Counted from the stretch's first letter, positions 20,378 through 32,987 are shown. The stretch: 64,000 nucleotides of DNA from Quercus robur (GCF_932294415.1 NC_065538.1:53232343-53296342), one strand, 5' to 3'. Numbers and translations are program-made. Notes: generated by a model not told the origin, from the sequence alone.

Positions 20378-22387
20378 TAAATGATAAAAATGATTTTTAA
20401 AGGTACTTGAACACAATGCTTGTAACTATAACATTATAATTAAGTGATTCTATATTTGTAAATTGATTTTTAAGGGTTATTTCTATATTCTAAAAAAATA
20501 ACCCTTTTAATTTTTTAAAACAAAAGAACAAATATTTATTAAAGAATTATTTTCATTACTTTCCAAAAAAATTTTAAATGATTCTTCCATCAATTGGTAT
20601 TTTGAAAGCACAAAGGAGAAGGGGTTTAGAAAAAGAAAACAGATCAGTTTTATTCACCAGAAATTATTTAAAAAATAGTATTTTTTAAGAAAGAAAAATC
20701 AGTATTTTTTTTTTAATATGTGAAAATCAGCATTTCATTTGAGACGTCAACGGCTAGTCTGTATAATTTATAAAACGGCTAGTCTTTTCAATTTCTCTCT
20801 CTCACTTTCCTTTTTTCACTTTTCTCTCTCTGAAACGGACGGGTTCAAAGATTCTCCCCAGAAAATCTGATCCTCTCTCTCTTCAAACGGGTTTTTAATT
20901 TTGAAATGCTTAATTTCTTAATTTTTTTTTTTCTGTTTTTGCAGACTACTGACGGTGATGAAGAAGAAAAGGGTTTGAATATTTTCTGATGAGAATCAAC
21001 AAGCATTCAAGGATCCATTGCATGTTCCAGTTGGGCCTATTACTAAAGCAAGATCCAAGAAGATCAAAGAAGTACTTAATGGGCTGATTCAAGAGATTTA
21101 GGTTGATTCAAACACAGGACATTCCAAGCCGGGCCCAAAGGAAGATGAAGGCGTAATCAATTTAATTCAAGCTATTGAGGGCTGATTTGACTTAATTGGG
21201 CTTGATTTATGGCTTGGATTAATGGCTGATTGATTTTCCAGCTCCATATAAGTTAATAGATATTTTTCCTATTCTGAAGCTTCTAATTTCGGACCAGATC
21301 TACCTTAATTTTAGGTTTTTATTATTTAGAACGTTTTTTTAGCTATTTTCCTATTTTGGATTTGCTAATTTCAAACCAAATCAACTTTTATTTAGGGTTT
21401 TACTATTTAGTAAGTTTTTAGATTTTCTATTTTCAGTCATGTCTTATAAATAGCATGCACTCATTGTAATAAAGATATTTATTGAATAAAAATCAGAAAA
21501 TGTGAGGCTTTGCTCTTCTTTTGGTTCTTCAAGAACTGTGAACTTATCAGGGATTCTTCCTTATGGCGTTCAAACTTTATACCTTTGGTTCGTGATTCAA
21601 TTATAATCATTGGGTCAAGGTATTATACTTATACCTTTGGTTCGCGTCTCGATTATAAACGTTGGGTCAGAGTTTCTATCAAAAATATGAATTTTAGCTT
21701 TTTTGGGCAAGTATTCCAATATTTTTGTTGGGTCTCAAAGCATGTCGATTGAGGTTCGCATCATTTTCTCTGGTGAGGGGTTTTTCCATGCCGCCACTGG
21801 CCGATGAGCCTATGTCAGAGAGGAAGGCTAATGGGTTTTTTTTGTGCTTTCATATGGTTTAGACTAATGGGTTTTTCTTTTTTTGGATTCTGATTCATTT
21901 GCAAGTTCCTGTTGATTTCATTTTTGTTTGTAATGAAAAACTTCTCTTTGGATTTTCTTTGGTCTCGTGCTTTTTGGAATTTCCTGGTTCTTGAATGTTA
22001 TTGATTTTTATTAACTAGTCTTTTAAATTTTGTATAATTTTGAATGCCTTTCTTGGTTTTTTTATTTTAATTGGTGGGGAATATCCTTTCAAATGTATAC
22101 AGACTTGAATTAATTTTCATGTTCTTGATGTATTAAAAGATTTTTCAAATATTTTCTATGTTTCTCCTTTGAAATTTGTGGCGTGAACAACAAGATTATT
22201 CCAATACTAGTACTCTATACATGCAGCTTTGTGGATTTGATGTATGGGTATTGGGTTTTGTTGGGGTTTACACGGAGAGTGGTTTTTCGGGATTTGCCTT
22301 TGTGTTTCCATCTTGATATTAGGCATGTTTCTTCATTGTGGGGTATTAGAGTCTTACCATTATTGACAACATAAACATGATCTTCAG
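20378..22387 (+). repeat. Dispersed repeat, copy D (interrupted by a solo LTR)
   Basis: From about CTTAAATGATAAAAATG to CATGATCTTCA this matches the reverse complement of copy A (24.0-26.8 kb) with small deletions. It shares an exon-like stretch: a CT-rich leader, AGAAAATCTGATCCTCTCT, then a pyrimidine tract ending TTTTTGCAG followed by ACTGACGGTGATGAAG. The unit's nature is unknown: it has no transposase or RT, but the leader plus a good splice acceptor look like the 5' part of a gene. Three more copies are in the window (A, B, C). Confidence 0.65.
20987..21763 (+). mobile_element. Solo LTR carrying the C-terminal end of a Ty3/gypsy pol frame
   Basis: 777 bp, TGATGAGAATCAACAAGC ... GGTTCGCATCA, with TTTTC at 20,982-20,986 and 21,764-21,768. 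The first 200 bp encode QQAFKDPLHVPVGP then ITKARSKKIKEVLNGLIQEI, the sequence seen at the C-terminus of chromoviral gypsy polyproteins. It includes one TAG, and another stop comes after INLIQAIEG. So in the parent element pol ran into the 3' LTR. Copies A and B show the same site without it. Confidence 0.85.
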
Positions 22388-22421
22388 CTTCAATATCTTA
22401 CTAGATTTTCTGTGATATATT

Positions 22422-23574
22422 CAGGGCCGGCTGAACAATAAATGCAATTAATGCAATCATCTAAGTCCCCCATTTGTTAAAAAAAAAAAAAATTATATAT
22501 AATATATTTATTGTAAGGACACGATTCGTAACGACCCGTAACAGTGTTGGGTTCGCACGTAAAAAGGCCTAAACAATATTATTTGTAGAGCATGGGTTTG
22601 AAAGGCTAGGCCTTAGTCACCAGGCGGCGGGTCTTTTCGTGGTGTTCATACATGGTTAAGTCATTTTCACCCTAGGAGTCTTTCTCCTGGAAGCGGGCTG
22701 GGAGGCTCTGGTTTTTGGCCATTTTTCCCAGCTCTCTCTTTGGCACACTCACCTTTACATTATATGGTCCTTCTTGGTTGATCTTAGCCCTCCACTTGTT
22801 GGTCAGGCAGGTGCTTACTTCTGTACCCGTCCCATCAGTCGTCCCCTCTTACTTTCTGTTAGTTGCGAAGATCGAAGTTACACCGTCCAAGCGTCTTTTC
22901 TCATTAACATGATCTGAACGCTGGCAGGTGCATTTAATGCGGAGGGGACGCATTTTCCTTGATCCAATTTTGCACCCTACTTCCCCGTGGGCCCCATTCC
23001 ACTCACATCCCCTTTAGGGGGCTGTTTAGGGATAGCTTTCACCAAGACGTTGATCTTCCCATTGAAGTCCTGAAGTGTCGAGGATAGGGTAGTCCTCAGC
23101 CGTTCCCCTTGACACCTCGGCCTTCGATCATTCGTCCTCGGCAAACGACCTCCTCAGCACGGGCCCTGAGCCCAGATAGAGCTTGGGTCGGATCGTAAAC
23201 TTCCCGGACCCACATTTATCTATATATTTTAATTACAAAAAAATTTTAAAGTACTTATTGGTATTAAAAATGTCACATTGTATCATAAAATGCAAGGCCT
23301 AAGCTAACCTATGCAGTCTTTTCCGCAAGGCCCAACACATCACAAGGGCTATTTGCCTAAGCTAAGTTGGCCCCACCAGCCCCACACTAATGAATAAGTT
23401 ATCAATTTTTTTTTTAATACAAACTTTTACTTTATTAATTATTATAAATTATCACACCAATTAATTTATTAAACCATGTAATAAATTAATTTTTATCGTA
23501 TAAGTTTAGACTTTAAAAAAAAATCCACTTAAAATTTTCGTCCAAAGGCCCCCAAAATTGTTAAGTCGGCCCTG
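22422..23574. mobile_element. hAT-like non-autonomous DNA element (with a solo LTR inside)
   Basis: The ends CAGGGCCGGCTGAACAAT and, inverted, CAGGGCCGACTTAACAAT form an 18-bp terminal inverted repeat of hAT style. The flanks GATATATT (22,414-22,421) and AATATATT (23,575-23,582) are an 8-bp target duplication with one mismatch. Without the 703-bp solo LTR and its duplication the element is about 445 bp and has no transposase. Confidence 0.75.
22512..23214. mobile_element. Solo LTR nested in the hAT-like element
   Basis: 703 bp, TGTAAGGACACGATTCG ... TTCCCGGACCCACA, flanked by TTTAT on both sides (22,507-22,511 and 23,215-23,219). It differs from the LTRs of elements 1 and 2; the family is not determined. 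Strand cannot be fixed without the internal region. Confidence 0.8.
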
Positions 23575-23582
23575 AATATATT

Positions 23583-24012
23583 CTAATGGATTCCTCAGAT
23601 TTTTCAGTTAAATTTTGTAGGTGATTTTGTTGTTGGTAGTTAATGTTTAGTTGTTCATTACAATAATCAACTTTCTTTTTATTTTTAATTTTTTTCTCTG
23701 ATCTCTCGCTCTCCTTACATATATATTTATTCCCATTCCGTGCAAAAATAAAGAGAGATGCTTGTTGTCTACTGTTTTGGTGGTTTCTTCAACTGATAAC
23801 GAGATGCTGTTTTCTGTTGTAGGTTTTTTTTTCTTCAAAATTCAACGGTTAAATAATTCATAAACAAAAGTTGATTTGTATATGATCAGCAAGTGCAGGG
23901 AAAAAAAATATAAATATATAGAGAAAGAGTGAGGTGGACTCAGATTTGTGCTTGTGCTTGTGGTTATGTCTCCTTGGCTAATTGGGTGCACCCATCAAAT
24001 AGACATGAAATA
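23583..24012. other. Spacer between repeat copies D and A
   Basis: AT-rich, no gene recognised. It separates two oppositely oriented copies of the same dispersed repeat. Confidence 0.3.
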
Positions 24013-26809
24013 TAATCAATACAGGATGGAAAATAACAAAAATTCTAGATGGGTAATCTTCAAACATACTATCAAATTTTTATGGGAGTCTCTAAAATCT
24101 ATATGATCAGCACACTTCAGATACATTTTCTTTGGCTATTCTAAAAAGTTTTTGAAAAATGTTTCCTTGATGACTACTTCTCTTTTCTCACAATATTTTT
24201 CTTACGAAAGATCATATATTAATCAATAAACTTCACGTGCCACAAATTTCAGAGGAGAAACATAGCAAATAAATGAAAAATCTTTTAAAACAACAGGAAC
24301 ATTAAAATTAATTCAAGTCCACAATGAAGATCATGTTTACGTTGTCAATAATGGTAAGACTCTAAAACCCCACAATGAAGAAATATGCCTAATATGCCTA
24401 ATATCAAGATGAAAACACACAGACAAAGCCCCAAAAGCCACTCTCCGTGTAAACCCCAACAAAACCCAAGACTCATATACATTTGAAAGGATATTCCACA
24501 CTAATTAGAATAAAAAACCAAGAAAGGTATTCAAAATTATCCAAAATTTAAAAGTCTAAACCATATGAAAGCACAAAAAAAACCCATTAGTCTAACATAG
24601 GCATCATCGGCCAGCAGCGGCATGGAAACCCCCTCACCAGAGAAAATCTTCAAACCCTTTTCTCCTTCATCACCGTCAGATTTTTTCTCAGTAGTCTGCA
24701 AAAACAAAAAATTAAAATTAAGAATATTAAGCATTTCAAAATTAAAAACCCGTTTGAAGAGAGAGGATCAGATTTTCTGGGGAAAATCTTTGAACCCGTC
24801 GGTTTCTTGAATTGAATCTGTCTATTTTTGTGGAAAGGAAAACCACTTTCTTATGGGTTGTGTTTACTGGGAAAGTGTGAGAAAAAAGTGAGAATTTTTT
24901 TAGAGAGAAAAGTGAAGAAAGGAAAGTGAGAGAAAAATTGAAAATACTAGCCGTTTTATTTATAAAGTAGCCGTTGCACGTGTTCCCAAAAAAAATACTG
25001 ATTTTAAAAAAAAAAAATTTTGAATAAGAAATCAGTGTTCTTTTTTTTTTTACCCCCTTTTTCTTTGTTCTGGGGAAAATCTTTGAACCCGTCCGTTTCT
25101 TGAATTGAATCTATCTATTTTTGTGGAAAGGAAAACCACTTTCTTATGGGAAAATTTTCTGCTTTTGAAGATGGGTTGTGTTATCTGGGAAAGTGTGAGA
25201 AAAAAGTGAGAATTTTTTCAAAGAGAAAAGTGAAGAAAGGAAAGTGAGAGAGAGAAATTGAAAATACTAGCCGTTTTATATATAAAGTAGCCGTTGCACG
25301 TGTTTCCAAAAAAAAAATACTGATTTTCAAATATATTTTTTTTTAATAAAAAATTAGTGTTCTTTTTTTTTACCCCTTTTTTTGTTCTTTCAAAATATCA
25401 AGGGTCTGTTTAGATACCACTTATTTTGCTGAAAATTAAAAATTGAAAATACAATAACAAATAAGTGAAAAATGCGTGCGAATTATTTTTGGGTCCGAGT
25501 ATTGTAGCTTTGCTGAAAACGCGTTTTTACTTTTTTTTTTCCCTATTAACTCCTCACCCACTCTAGCTAACGCCTGTGTCTAGAGAGTTCCACGCCCACT
25601 AGAGAAAGGAAGAGAGGATGACCTACATCTCAGCGACACTGACAAAGAGCTCAGAATGTAAATCCACGAGGAAGACAACCCAGCCCCACGCCAACGAAGA
25701 GCCGAGGAAGACAACCCAATCCGATGCTAGCGAAGATCAGGTTCCCTCGGTGGTGGTGGATGGGTTGATCGGCAGTGGGTTTGATTTGCGTTTGCTGGGT
25801 AGATACGTTTGATCGGTTGCTGGGTTTGATCGGTTCCGTTTGCTAGGTTGCGTTTGATGGGTTTGATTTTTTTTTAGCATGGGTTTGATTCATATGGTTT
25901 TGGTTTCACTGTTTTGATCTTCTATTTTGATGGGTTTGCTGGGTTTCAAGAACATGAATAGTCATGTTCTGGGAAGAACATGAAGAACACGCATGTGTTT
26001 GAACATCTTGGTGGCGCTTTTGATTGGTGCGGTGTTGGTGGTGGTGCACGCCACAGTGAGAAAGATTGATGATTTGTTCTTGGATGAAGAAGCTTCTGGG
26101 TTGATGACTGGTACTAGTACAAGTTCTTCCAAAAAAAAAAAAAAAAAAAAAAGGAACAGTACATGCCTAGTTTGATTGAAACAGTACACACGTTGAAGGA
26201 AAAATAAGCTACGTGTTTCAGTTCCCAACCTTGGTGTTTTTCTTCGTTACTATTTTCATGGGTCCCACCATAATCCAAACGCAAACGCTAAAACGCCCCT
26301 TAAAAACGCAATCCAAACGTTCACCAATTGATGGAAAGAACCATTTAAATTTTCTTTTGAAAAGTAATGAAAATGATTCATTAAAGAATCTATATTCTTA
26401 TGTTTTAAAAAATTTAAAGGGTTGGTTTATTTGTTTGTGTGGTTTTCCTCTCAATGATATTATCATTTAGCCCAAAACAAGAAAAAAGATATTTTCATTT
26501 TTATGTCTCAAAATCTTATATTTTTTATTGGTATTTTAAATTTAAATATTACTTTTTATTTTTATATTTTCCTCTATTTTAAGTTATACGAAGAATAATT
26601 AGTAGTGAAGCCATTTTCGCTTATTGGGATTATAAATCCATACTATGTTATTATATGTGTAACATATAACTTATCAATTTACAAATATAGAATCACTTAA
26701 TTATAAAGCTATACTTACAAACATTACGTTCAGGTACCTCTAAAAATCCTTTTTATCATTTAAGAAAGAGTAAGGCTTCCATACATTCATTTGAATTGTC
26801 AATATCAAT
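24013..26809 (-). repeat. Dispersed repeat copy A, left part
   Basis: AATCAATACAGGATGGAAAA at 24,013 starts a match to copy B (54,447 onward) in the same orientation and to D and C in the opposite one. Around 24,476 (ACTCATATACATTTGAAAGG) it shows the uninterrupted site into which the LINE went in copy B. It is split at 26,810 by element 2 and carries a private insertion at about 25,400-26,313. Within it a segment of about 300 bp containing the leader motif is duplicated (24,760-24,980 and 25,070-25,320). Confidence 0.75.
25400..26313. mobile_element. Insertion present in copy A but not copy B (MITE-like, with possible captured sequence)
   Basis: Copy B reads AAAATACCAATTGATGG without interruption. 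Copy A has about 915 bp between AAAATATCAA and ACCAATTGATGG, so (A)(T/C)CAA is probably a target duplication with one change. The left end GGGTCTGTTTAGATACC is imperfectly inverse to the right end GCAATCCAAACGTTC, as in a non-autonomous TIR element. The interior has two short open frames on the plus strand (25,618-25,812; 25,993-26,175, which starts with a hydrophobic MCLNILVALLIGAVLVVVHA). I do not recognise either; they could be captured gene fragments. Confidence 0.55.
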
Positions 26810-27603
26810 TGATAAGGGCTCAAAATTATATATTGGGCCTTGGGCCTCAGTCGAGGACGCTGCATGGTCCGAGGACAAATAAACAGTAGTGAGAATGTTA
26901 GGCTCAAAGCCCTATGAGTAGGTTACAAGTGAGAAGGTTGGGGAAAATAGGCCAAGGATGAATATCTCCTCAGACAAACCAAGTACAAATCAAATGTATA
27001 TCCTACCGTTCAAGGTGACCTTCCAGGAAATTCCACTGATTAGGACATGCATTACGAACGTACAGGAGGGATGGGAGCTTAGAAATATCTAAGAGAAAGC
27101 TACTACCACCGCATTGAATACTCTGTAGTTAACTCTCTAGCCGCATTAATGAGGAAGTGATCTCTGAACAGCGTTTTTCAGTCTTACAGTTACCCCTAAA
27201 GACTTCAGGAGGGTGTTGATGGGACAAAGATCAACATAAGCAATCTACTGTCCATGTGTAGGGTAAAGATGAGAATGGAGAGATAGTATAAATTAGAGGG
27301 AAGACCTTGGGAGAAAGGGATCGGAGAATTAAGAGAGAAAGCCCTATAGCAATCAAAACTGTATCTATAACCATTTTCAATTGATATATACAAGAACTGG
27401 TCTCCTCAGATTGTACTGAGGACAAATTTACTCAGATAAATTCAATCTACTTCTGCTTGATTGTCTTCTAAATCCATTCTGACCCTTATCCAACTCATTA
27501 GAGCCTAGTTTTCCAACCCACTTTCTACAAATTCATTGTATTGGGCTCATTGGGCCTAGATCCATTTACATTTTTGGCCTGGGCTTTAAATAGCGTCCTT
27601 ACA
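26810..27603 (+). repeat. Element 2 5' LTR
   Basis: Begins TGATAAGGGC, where the 3' LTR has TGTAGGATAAGGGC, so TAGG was lost here. Ends AGCGTCCTTACA. A TATA-like TATAAATTA lies at 27,287. Followed by TGGTATCATCTGTGGGG at 27,606, a primer-binding site that I cannot assign to a tRNA; it may be decayed. Confidence 0.9.
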
Positions 27604-27656
27604 ATTGGTATCATCTGTGGGGAATTACTTGTGTGATAGTGAGTGTAACGGTTGAT

Positions 27657-29673
27657 CATGGTAGGATCAGGTCCACACCAGGAAGAATCAACGGGGTCCT
27701 AACATTAAGATGATTTCCTCAATCTGGAACGCAGGAGGGACCAAGAGGTTAGTGTGCATATCATGCATACTAGTAGAAGCCACTCTCGAGGTAAGAGTCA
27801 TGTCTCTCAGGAACAAAATGTTAGGGCCACGCAGCTGGAGATTAACTATTTAAAGAAGAAGTTGCGCCATGCATGGCGAAAGCGAACTCCCTCCAACTCT
27901 AATGTTTCTGCTGGTGATGAAGGGGATGTTAGCTATAGACGTAGGTCAAGAACCCCACCCAGTGAGTCTTTCTTCTACGATGAGGAGCACCATCACGAAC
28001 GTAGGTATAATAGCCAGCCTCGCAAAGGCCTAGGAAACAACGCTATGAGCAAGGCGTTAAACCAAATTTCCAGGTCGCCTTTCACGCGCAAGATTGAAAG
28101 GGCAAGACTTCCTCGATGATTTAATCAACCAACATTCACCATTTACAACGGTCGAACGAATCCTGTGGAGCATGTAAGCCACTTCAACCAGAGAATGGCT
28201 ATCCATTTCAAGAACAAGGCCTTGATGTGCAAAATATTCCTATCCAGTCTGGGGCCTGTGGTGATGAGAGGGTTCGATGGCCTAGGGGCAGGTTCCATAG
28301 ATTCCTTTAAGGAGCTCACCTGGGCATTTGGCTTTCGTTTTATTACTTGTAGTAGGGTTCCTCGGCCTTTGGATTTCCTACTGTCCTTAACCATGCGAGA
28401 GGGGGAGACCTTGAAAACGTACTCAGACAGATACTAGGAGATGTTCAATGAGATGAATGGTGACTTTGACGATATAGCCATTAGAACTTTGAAGGTCAAC
28501 CTACCTGTCGAGCACAGTTTAAAGAAGTCTTTGACTAGGAAACCTGCCACCAATGTACGCCAACTCATGGACCGAATTGATAAGTATAAGAGGGTTAAGG
28601 AAAACTAGCAACGGGGGAAGGGGAAGACTAAGGTTATCCCTCAGGAGATGAGAGATTTCAGGTCGGACCGATACAACAACAATCGACCTCGAAGAGATTT
28701 TGCTGAGCAATCAGGGCCTGCCAATGCTCAGGTGGTTAACACGGTGTTTTGAGAATTGGTGCACCAAGTTTTGGAGAAAATTAAGAATAAGCCATTATTT
28801 AAATGGCCAAATAAGATGGGAGGAGACCCCATGAGGCGCAATCAAAGTCTTCATTGCCAATACCACCAAGACTGGGTACACACCATAGAGGATTGTAGGA
28901 CTTTGTGGGATCATCTGGATCAACTGGTCCGAGAAGAAAGATTAAAGCAATTTCTGTATCATCCCAACGGCCAAGGAGGCCAAACGGGGTCAGACACTCG
29001 GAGAGATATGTCTTCAAGATCACTTTTGGGCATGATAAATGTCATCTTCGCTGCTCCAGGAAAGACCGGTTCTTGTCCCTCTAGGGTGATGTCTGTGGCT
29101 CAGTTATTCGCCAAGAGCTCTAGTTCTAAGCCGAAAAGGGTTAGAATGGGTATCCAACTGGTGTTAAGTTTTTCAGACGAGAATAAGATTGGAACCATAT
29201 AGCCACACGACGATACTTTAGTTGTCATGCTCAGGATTGGGGGGTATGACGTGAAGAGGGTGATGGTGGATCAGGGCAGTGGTGTTAAGATTATGTACCC
29301 CGATTTGTACTAGGGGCTGAACCTGAAGCCCGAGGATTTGGCAGCCTATGATTCTCCTTTGGTAAGTTTCGATGGGAAGATTGTTATTCCGAGGGGTCAG
29401 ATTAGACTACCTGTGTAGACTGGTTCGGAGGTAGTGGAGGTGGACTTTATTGTGGTGGATGCTTATTTCTCCTACACGGTCATTATGGCCAGACCCTAGC
29501 TTCATGCCCTAGGGGCCGTTTCTTCTACTTTGCACCAGAAGGTGAAATATCCGTCGGGAGGCCAGATTGAAGAGCTTGTTAGGAGTCAATCCATGGCTAG
29601 GCAGTGCTTGGTGGCTGCCATTTTATATCATCCTGAAGTTGAGTCCTCGGCCTCTACTAAGAGAGGCTCATAG
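27657..29673 (+). pseudogene. Element 2 gag-protease remnant
   Basis: One frame is readable throughout despite stops at 28,117 (TGA), 28,435, 28,606, 28,750, 29,200, 29,311, 29,416 and 29,500. Gag domain: YNGRTNPVEHVSHFNQRMA near 28,145 to RQLMDRIDKYKR near 28,590. Knuckle-like CQYHQDWVHTIEDC near 28,855. Protease: [17 protein letters not shown] near 29,264, where Asp of the 'AD' pair is Lys. It ends at TAG 29,671, which has the same CARYYA context as in element 1. Confidence 0.88.
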
Positions 29674-29679
29674 CAATCA
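29671..29679 (+). promoter_or_regulatory. Candidate readthrough stop of element 2
   Basis: TAG CAA TCA preceded by TCA. Same position between protease and RT, and same CARYYA pattern, as 9,600-9,608, while the surrounding linker protein is hardly conserved. Confidence 0.55.
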
Positions 29680-32600
29680 AAAACTCCGATGTTACCTGTC
29701 AATGGGCCAACCGAGGAGGCGAAGTGTGAGGATTTAGAGAAAATTGTTGTAGGTGACGATCTAAAGAAGTTTTTTTAGGTCGGGGCTTAGCTGCCTCTTC
29801 AGGAGAAAGAAGAGCTGATAGAGTTTCTCAAGAGAAATGTTGATGTGTTCGCATGGAACGCTTACGAGGCTCTGGGGGTGGATCCAAGCTTCATCTATCA
29901 TCATTTGAATGTTAATCTATCTGTCACCCCCAAAAAGCAACCACCTCAGCGCTCGTCTAGGGATCATTTTGATGCTATCAAAGACGAGGTGATAAAGCTT
30001 AAGCAAGCTGGGGCCATTAAGGAGGTGTTCTACCCTGAGTGGCTAGCCAATACTGTGGTGGTGAAGAAGAAGGATGGAAAGTGGCGAGTGTGTGTGGACT
30101 TCACCAATTTGAACAAAGCTTGTCTAAAAGACCATTTCCCCATGCCTTGGATAAACCAATTAGTAGATGCAACTGTCGGCCATCCTCAGATGAGCTTCTT
30201 AGATGCCTTCTAGGGATACCATGAAATACCCCTGGTCTTGGGTGATCAAGAAGAGACAGCTTTTGTCACTCCTACTGGAAATTACCATTACAAAGTGATG
30301 CCTTTTAGTTTGAAAAATGTAGGGTCTACCTATTAAAAGATGATGACTAAGATGTTTGAGCCACAATTGGGCAAGAATATTGAGGTCTACATAGACGATA
30401 TGGTGGTGAAGAGTAAGATGGTGTCCGAGCATGTGGGAGACCTTGGGGATATTTTTGAGATACTAAGGAAATACAAGCTGCGCCTTAATGTTTCTAAGTG
30501 CTCTTTTGGCGTGGGATCAAGCAAGTTTCTGGGCTATATGGTCACTCACCATGGAATTAAGGTCAATCTCGATCAGATTAAGGCAATTAATAGTCTACAA
30601 CCACCTCAGAATCCCAAGGAAGTCCAAAAGCTAACAGGAATGACTGCTGCTTTGAACCGGTTCATCTCTCATTCAGCGGACAGATGCAGACCCTTCTTCC
30701 TGTTGTTGAATAAGTGAAAGGGATTTAAGTGGACCGAAAAGTGTGCCTCGACCTTTCGACAATTTAAGGAATTCCTTTTTCGGCCACCTATCATGTCTAG
30801 GCCTGAAATGGACGAGGTCCTATTTGCTTATATTGTTATGGCCCTTCACGTTGTAAGCTTAGTATTGGTGCGAGTTGATAATGGTGTACAGAGGCCAGTT
30901 TACTATGTAAGCAAATCTTTGCATGAAGCCAAGGTTCGTTACCTACCATTAGAGAAGGCCATTCTGGCGATGGTGCACGTAACACGTAAACTCCCCCACT
31001 ACTTCCAATCACATACAATCGTTGTCCTGACCCAACTTCCGCTTAGGTCTCTGCTTCGAAGCGCTGATTACACACGGAGGATTGCCAAATGGGGTACAAT
31101 CCTAGGAGCTTTTGACATCAAGTACATGCCTTGCACCTTTATTAAGGGTTTGGTCCTTACAGATTTGGTAGCTGAGTTCGTGAAAACCTCATTACAAGAA
31201 AAGGTAGAGAAGCAAAGCATGGATGGAAAATCAGTTGGTATGGTCTCCTTGCAAGAGCCCTTATCTTGGAAGGTATATGTTGATGGTACAGCAAATCAAA
31301 GGGGAGCTGGAGTAGGGCTAGTTCTAGTATCTCCCGAGAAGATCACCATTGAGAAATCATTGAGACTGTACTTCTCGGCCACAAACAACAAGGCTAAGTA
31401 TGAGGCTTTATTAGTAGGGATGACCATAGTTCAAAAAATAGGCGGAAAAGCAGTAGAGATATTCTCAGCTTCAAGATTGGTCGTAGGCCAGGTGAAGGGG
31501 GAATTAGAAGCTAGAGACATGAGAATGCAGGAATATTTGAATCAGGTTAGGCACTTACAATCAGGGTTTGAATCTTTCAACTTGCTGCATATCCCTAAGA
31601 GTGGAAACACACATGCAAATTCCCTGGCTACTCTTGCAACCTCCTCGGCACAGGGTTTACCTCAGGTCATACTTGTTGAAAACTTGTGCAAGCCCACTGA
31701 GGTGAAAAGGGACATGGTCCAAATCCATCAAATCAAGGCAGGGCCTAGCTGGATGGATCCTATAATGTTATTCCTTAAAAATGATATCTTGCTCGAGGAG
31801 AAGTCAGAAGCTGAAAAGGTGCGAAGAAAGGCCCTTCAGTTTTGGCTGTCCGAGGACCAAAAATTATGCAAGCGCTTTTTTTCTGGGCCATACTTGCTAT
31901 GTATACACCCTGAAGCATCAGAACTACTGCTTGAGGAGTTACATGAAGGAATTTGTGGGAGCCATATAGGAGGTAGATCTTTGTCTCACCGATCCCTCAC
32001 TTAAGGATATTGGTGGCCAAGCATGCAAAAGGAAGCACAAGAATATGTGAAGAAGTGTGACAAATACCAAATATTTGCACCAAAAATTCATCAATTGAGA
32101 GGAGTCCTTAATCTTTTGTCCAGCCCTTGGCCATTTACTCGATGGGGCTTGGACATTGTAGGTCATTTCCTTAAGGCTGTAGGGAATAAAAGGTATTTGC
32201 TGGTCGACACAGATTACTTCACCAAATGGGTTGAAACTGAACCATTGGCCAATATCAGGGACGTGGATGCTAAGAGATTTGTTTGGAAGAATATTGTCAC
32301 TCGGTTTGGGATCCCTCATACCCTCATCTCAGATAACAGCCTTCAGTTTGATAGTAAGGCCTTTAGGAGGTACTGTTGTGACTTGGGAATTACAAATAGG
32401 TATTCCACCCCGGCTTATCTTCAAGGGAATGGCCAAGCCGAGGCTTTTAATAAGGTCATAGTGAATGGACTCAAGAAAAGGTTGGACGATGCAAAGGGAA
32501 AATTGGTAGAAGAGTTGTCACACGTCCTTTGAACATATCAGACCACCCTTCGTAGGTCAACGGGGAGACACATTTTTCAATAACTTATGGTCCCGAGGCT

Positions 32601-32987
32601 GTTATCCCTTTAGAGACTAGATTCCTGACGTTTAGAACAAGTTCTTTCACTCCAAGCAACAATGATGAGTTGTTAGGGAAGAGCTTAGACTTAAATAAAG
32701 AGCGAAGAGAAAATGCTATGGTCCAATTGGCCTATTATCAACACAAACTCAAGCAAGGGTATGATGCCAATGTGAAGCTAAGACCACTAGCACTTGGAGA
32801 CTTGGTGTTAAGAAAAGTTTTTGGTACTACTAAGAACCCAGCCTAAGGAAAGTTGGGGCCTAACTGGGAAGGACCATATTGCGTCACATCAGTGGTAGGA
32901 ATAAGTGCATGTTACCTTGAAGATCTAGATGGAAATGTTATACCATGCCCCTGGAATGTAAACAACCTGAGAATGTATTATTATTAA
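29674..32987 (+). pseudogene. Element 2 pol remnant (RT, RNase H, second RNase H, integrase)
   Basis: RT: WLANTVVVKKKDGKWRVCVD near 30,040, MSFLDAF then TAG 30,211, TAA 30,334 at the same Gln that is TAG in element 1, then an intact YIDD box at 30,388-30,399. TGA at 30,715. The second RNase H (about 31,270-31,640) has lost its acidic residues: NNKAKYEAL (E to K), FSASRLV (D to A), HANSLA (D to N). Integrase finger: CDKY in place of CDKC, TAA 32,002. D,D,E motifs WGLDIVGHF, ISDNSLQFDS and NGQAEAFNK remain. TGA 32,530 and a 1-nt deletion near 32,563 follow. The shifted frame ends NNLRMYYY at about 32,987. Confidence 0.9.
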
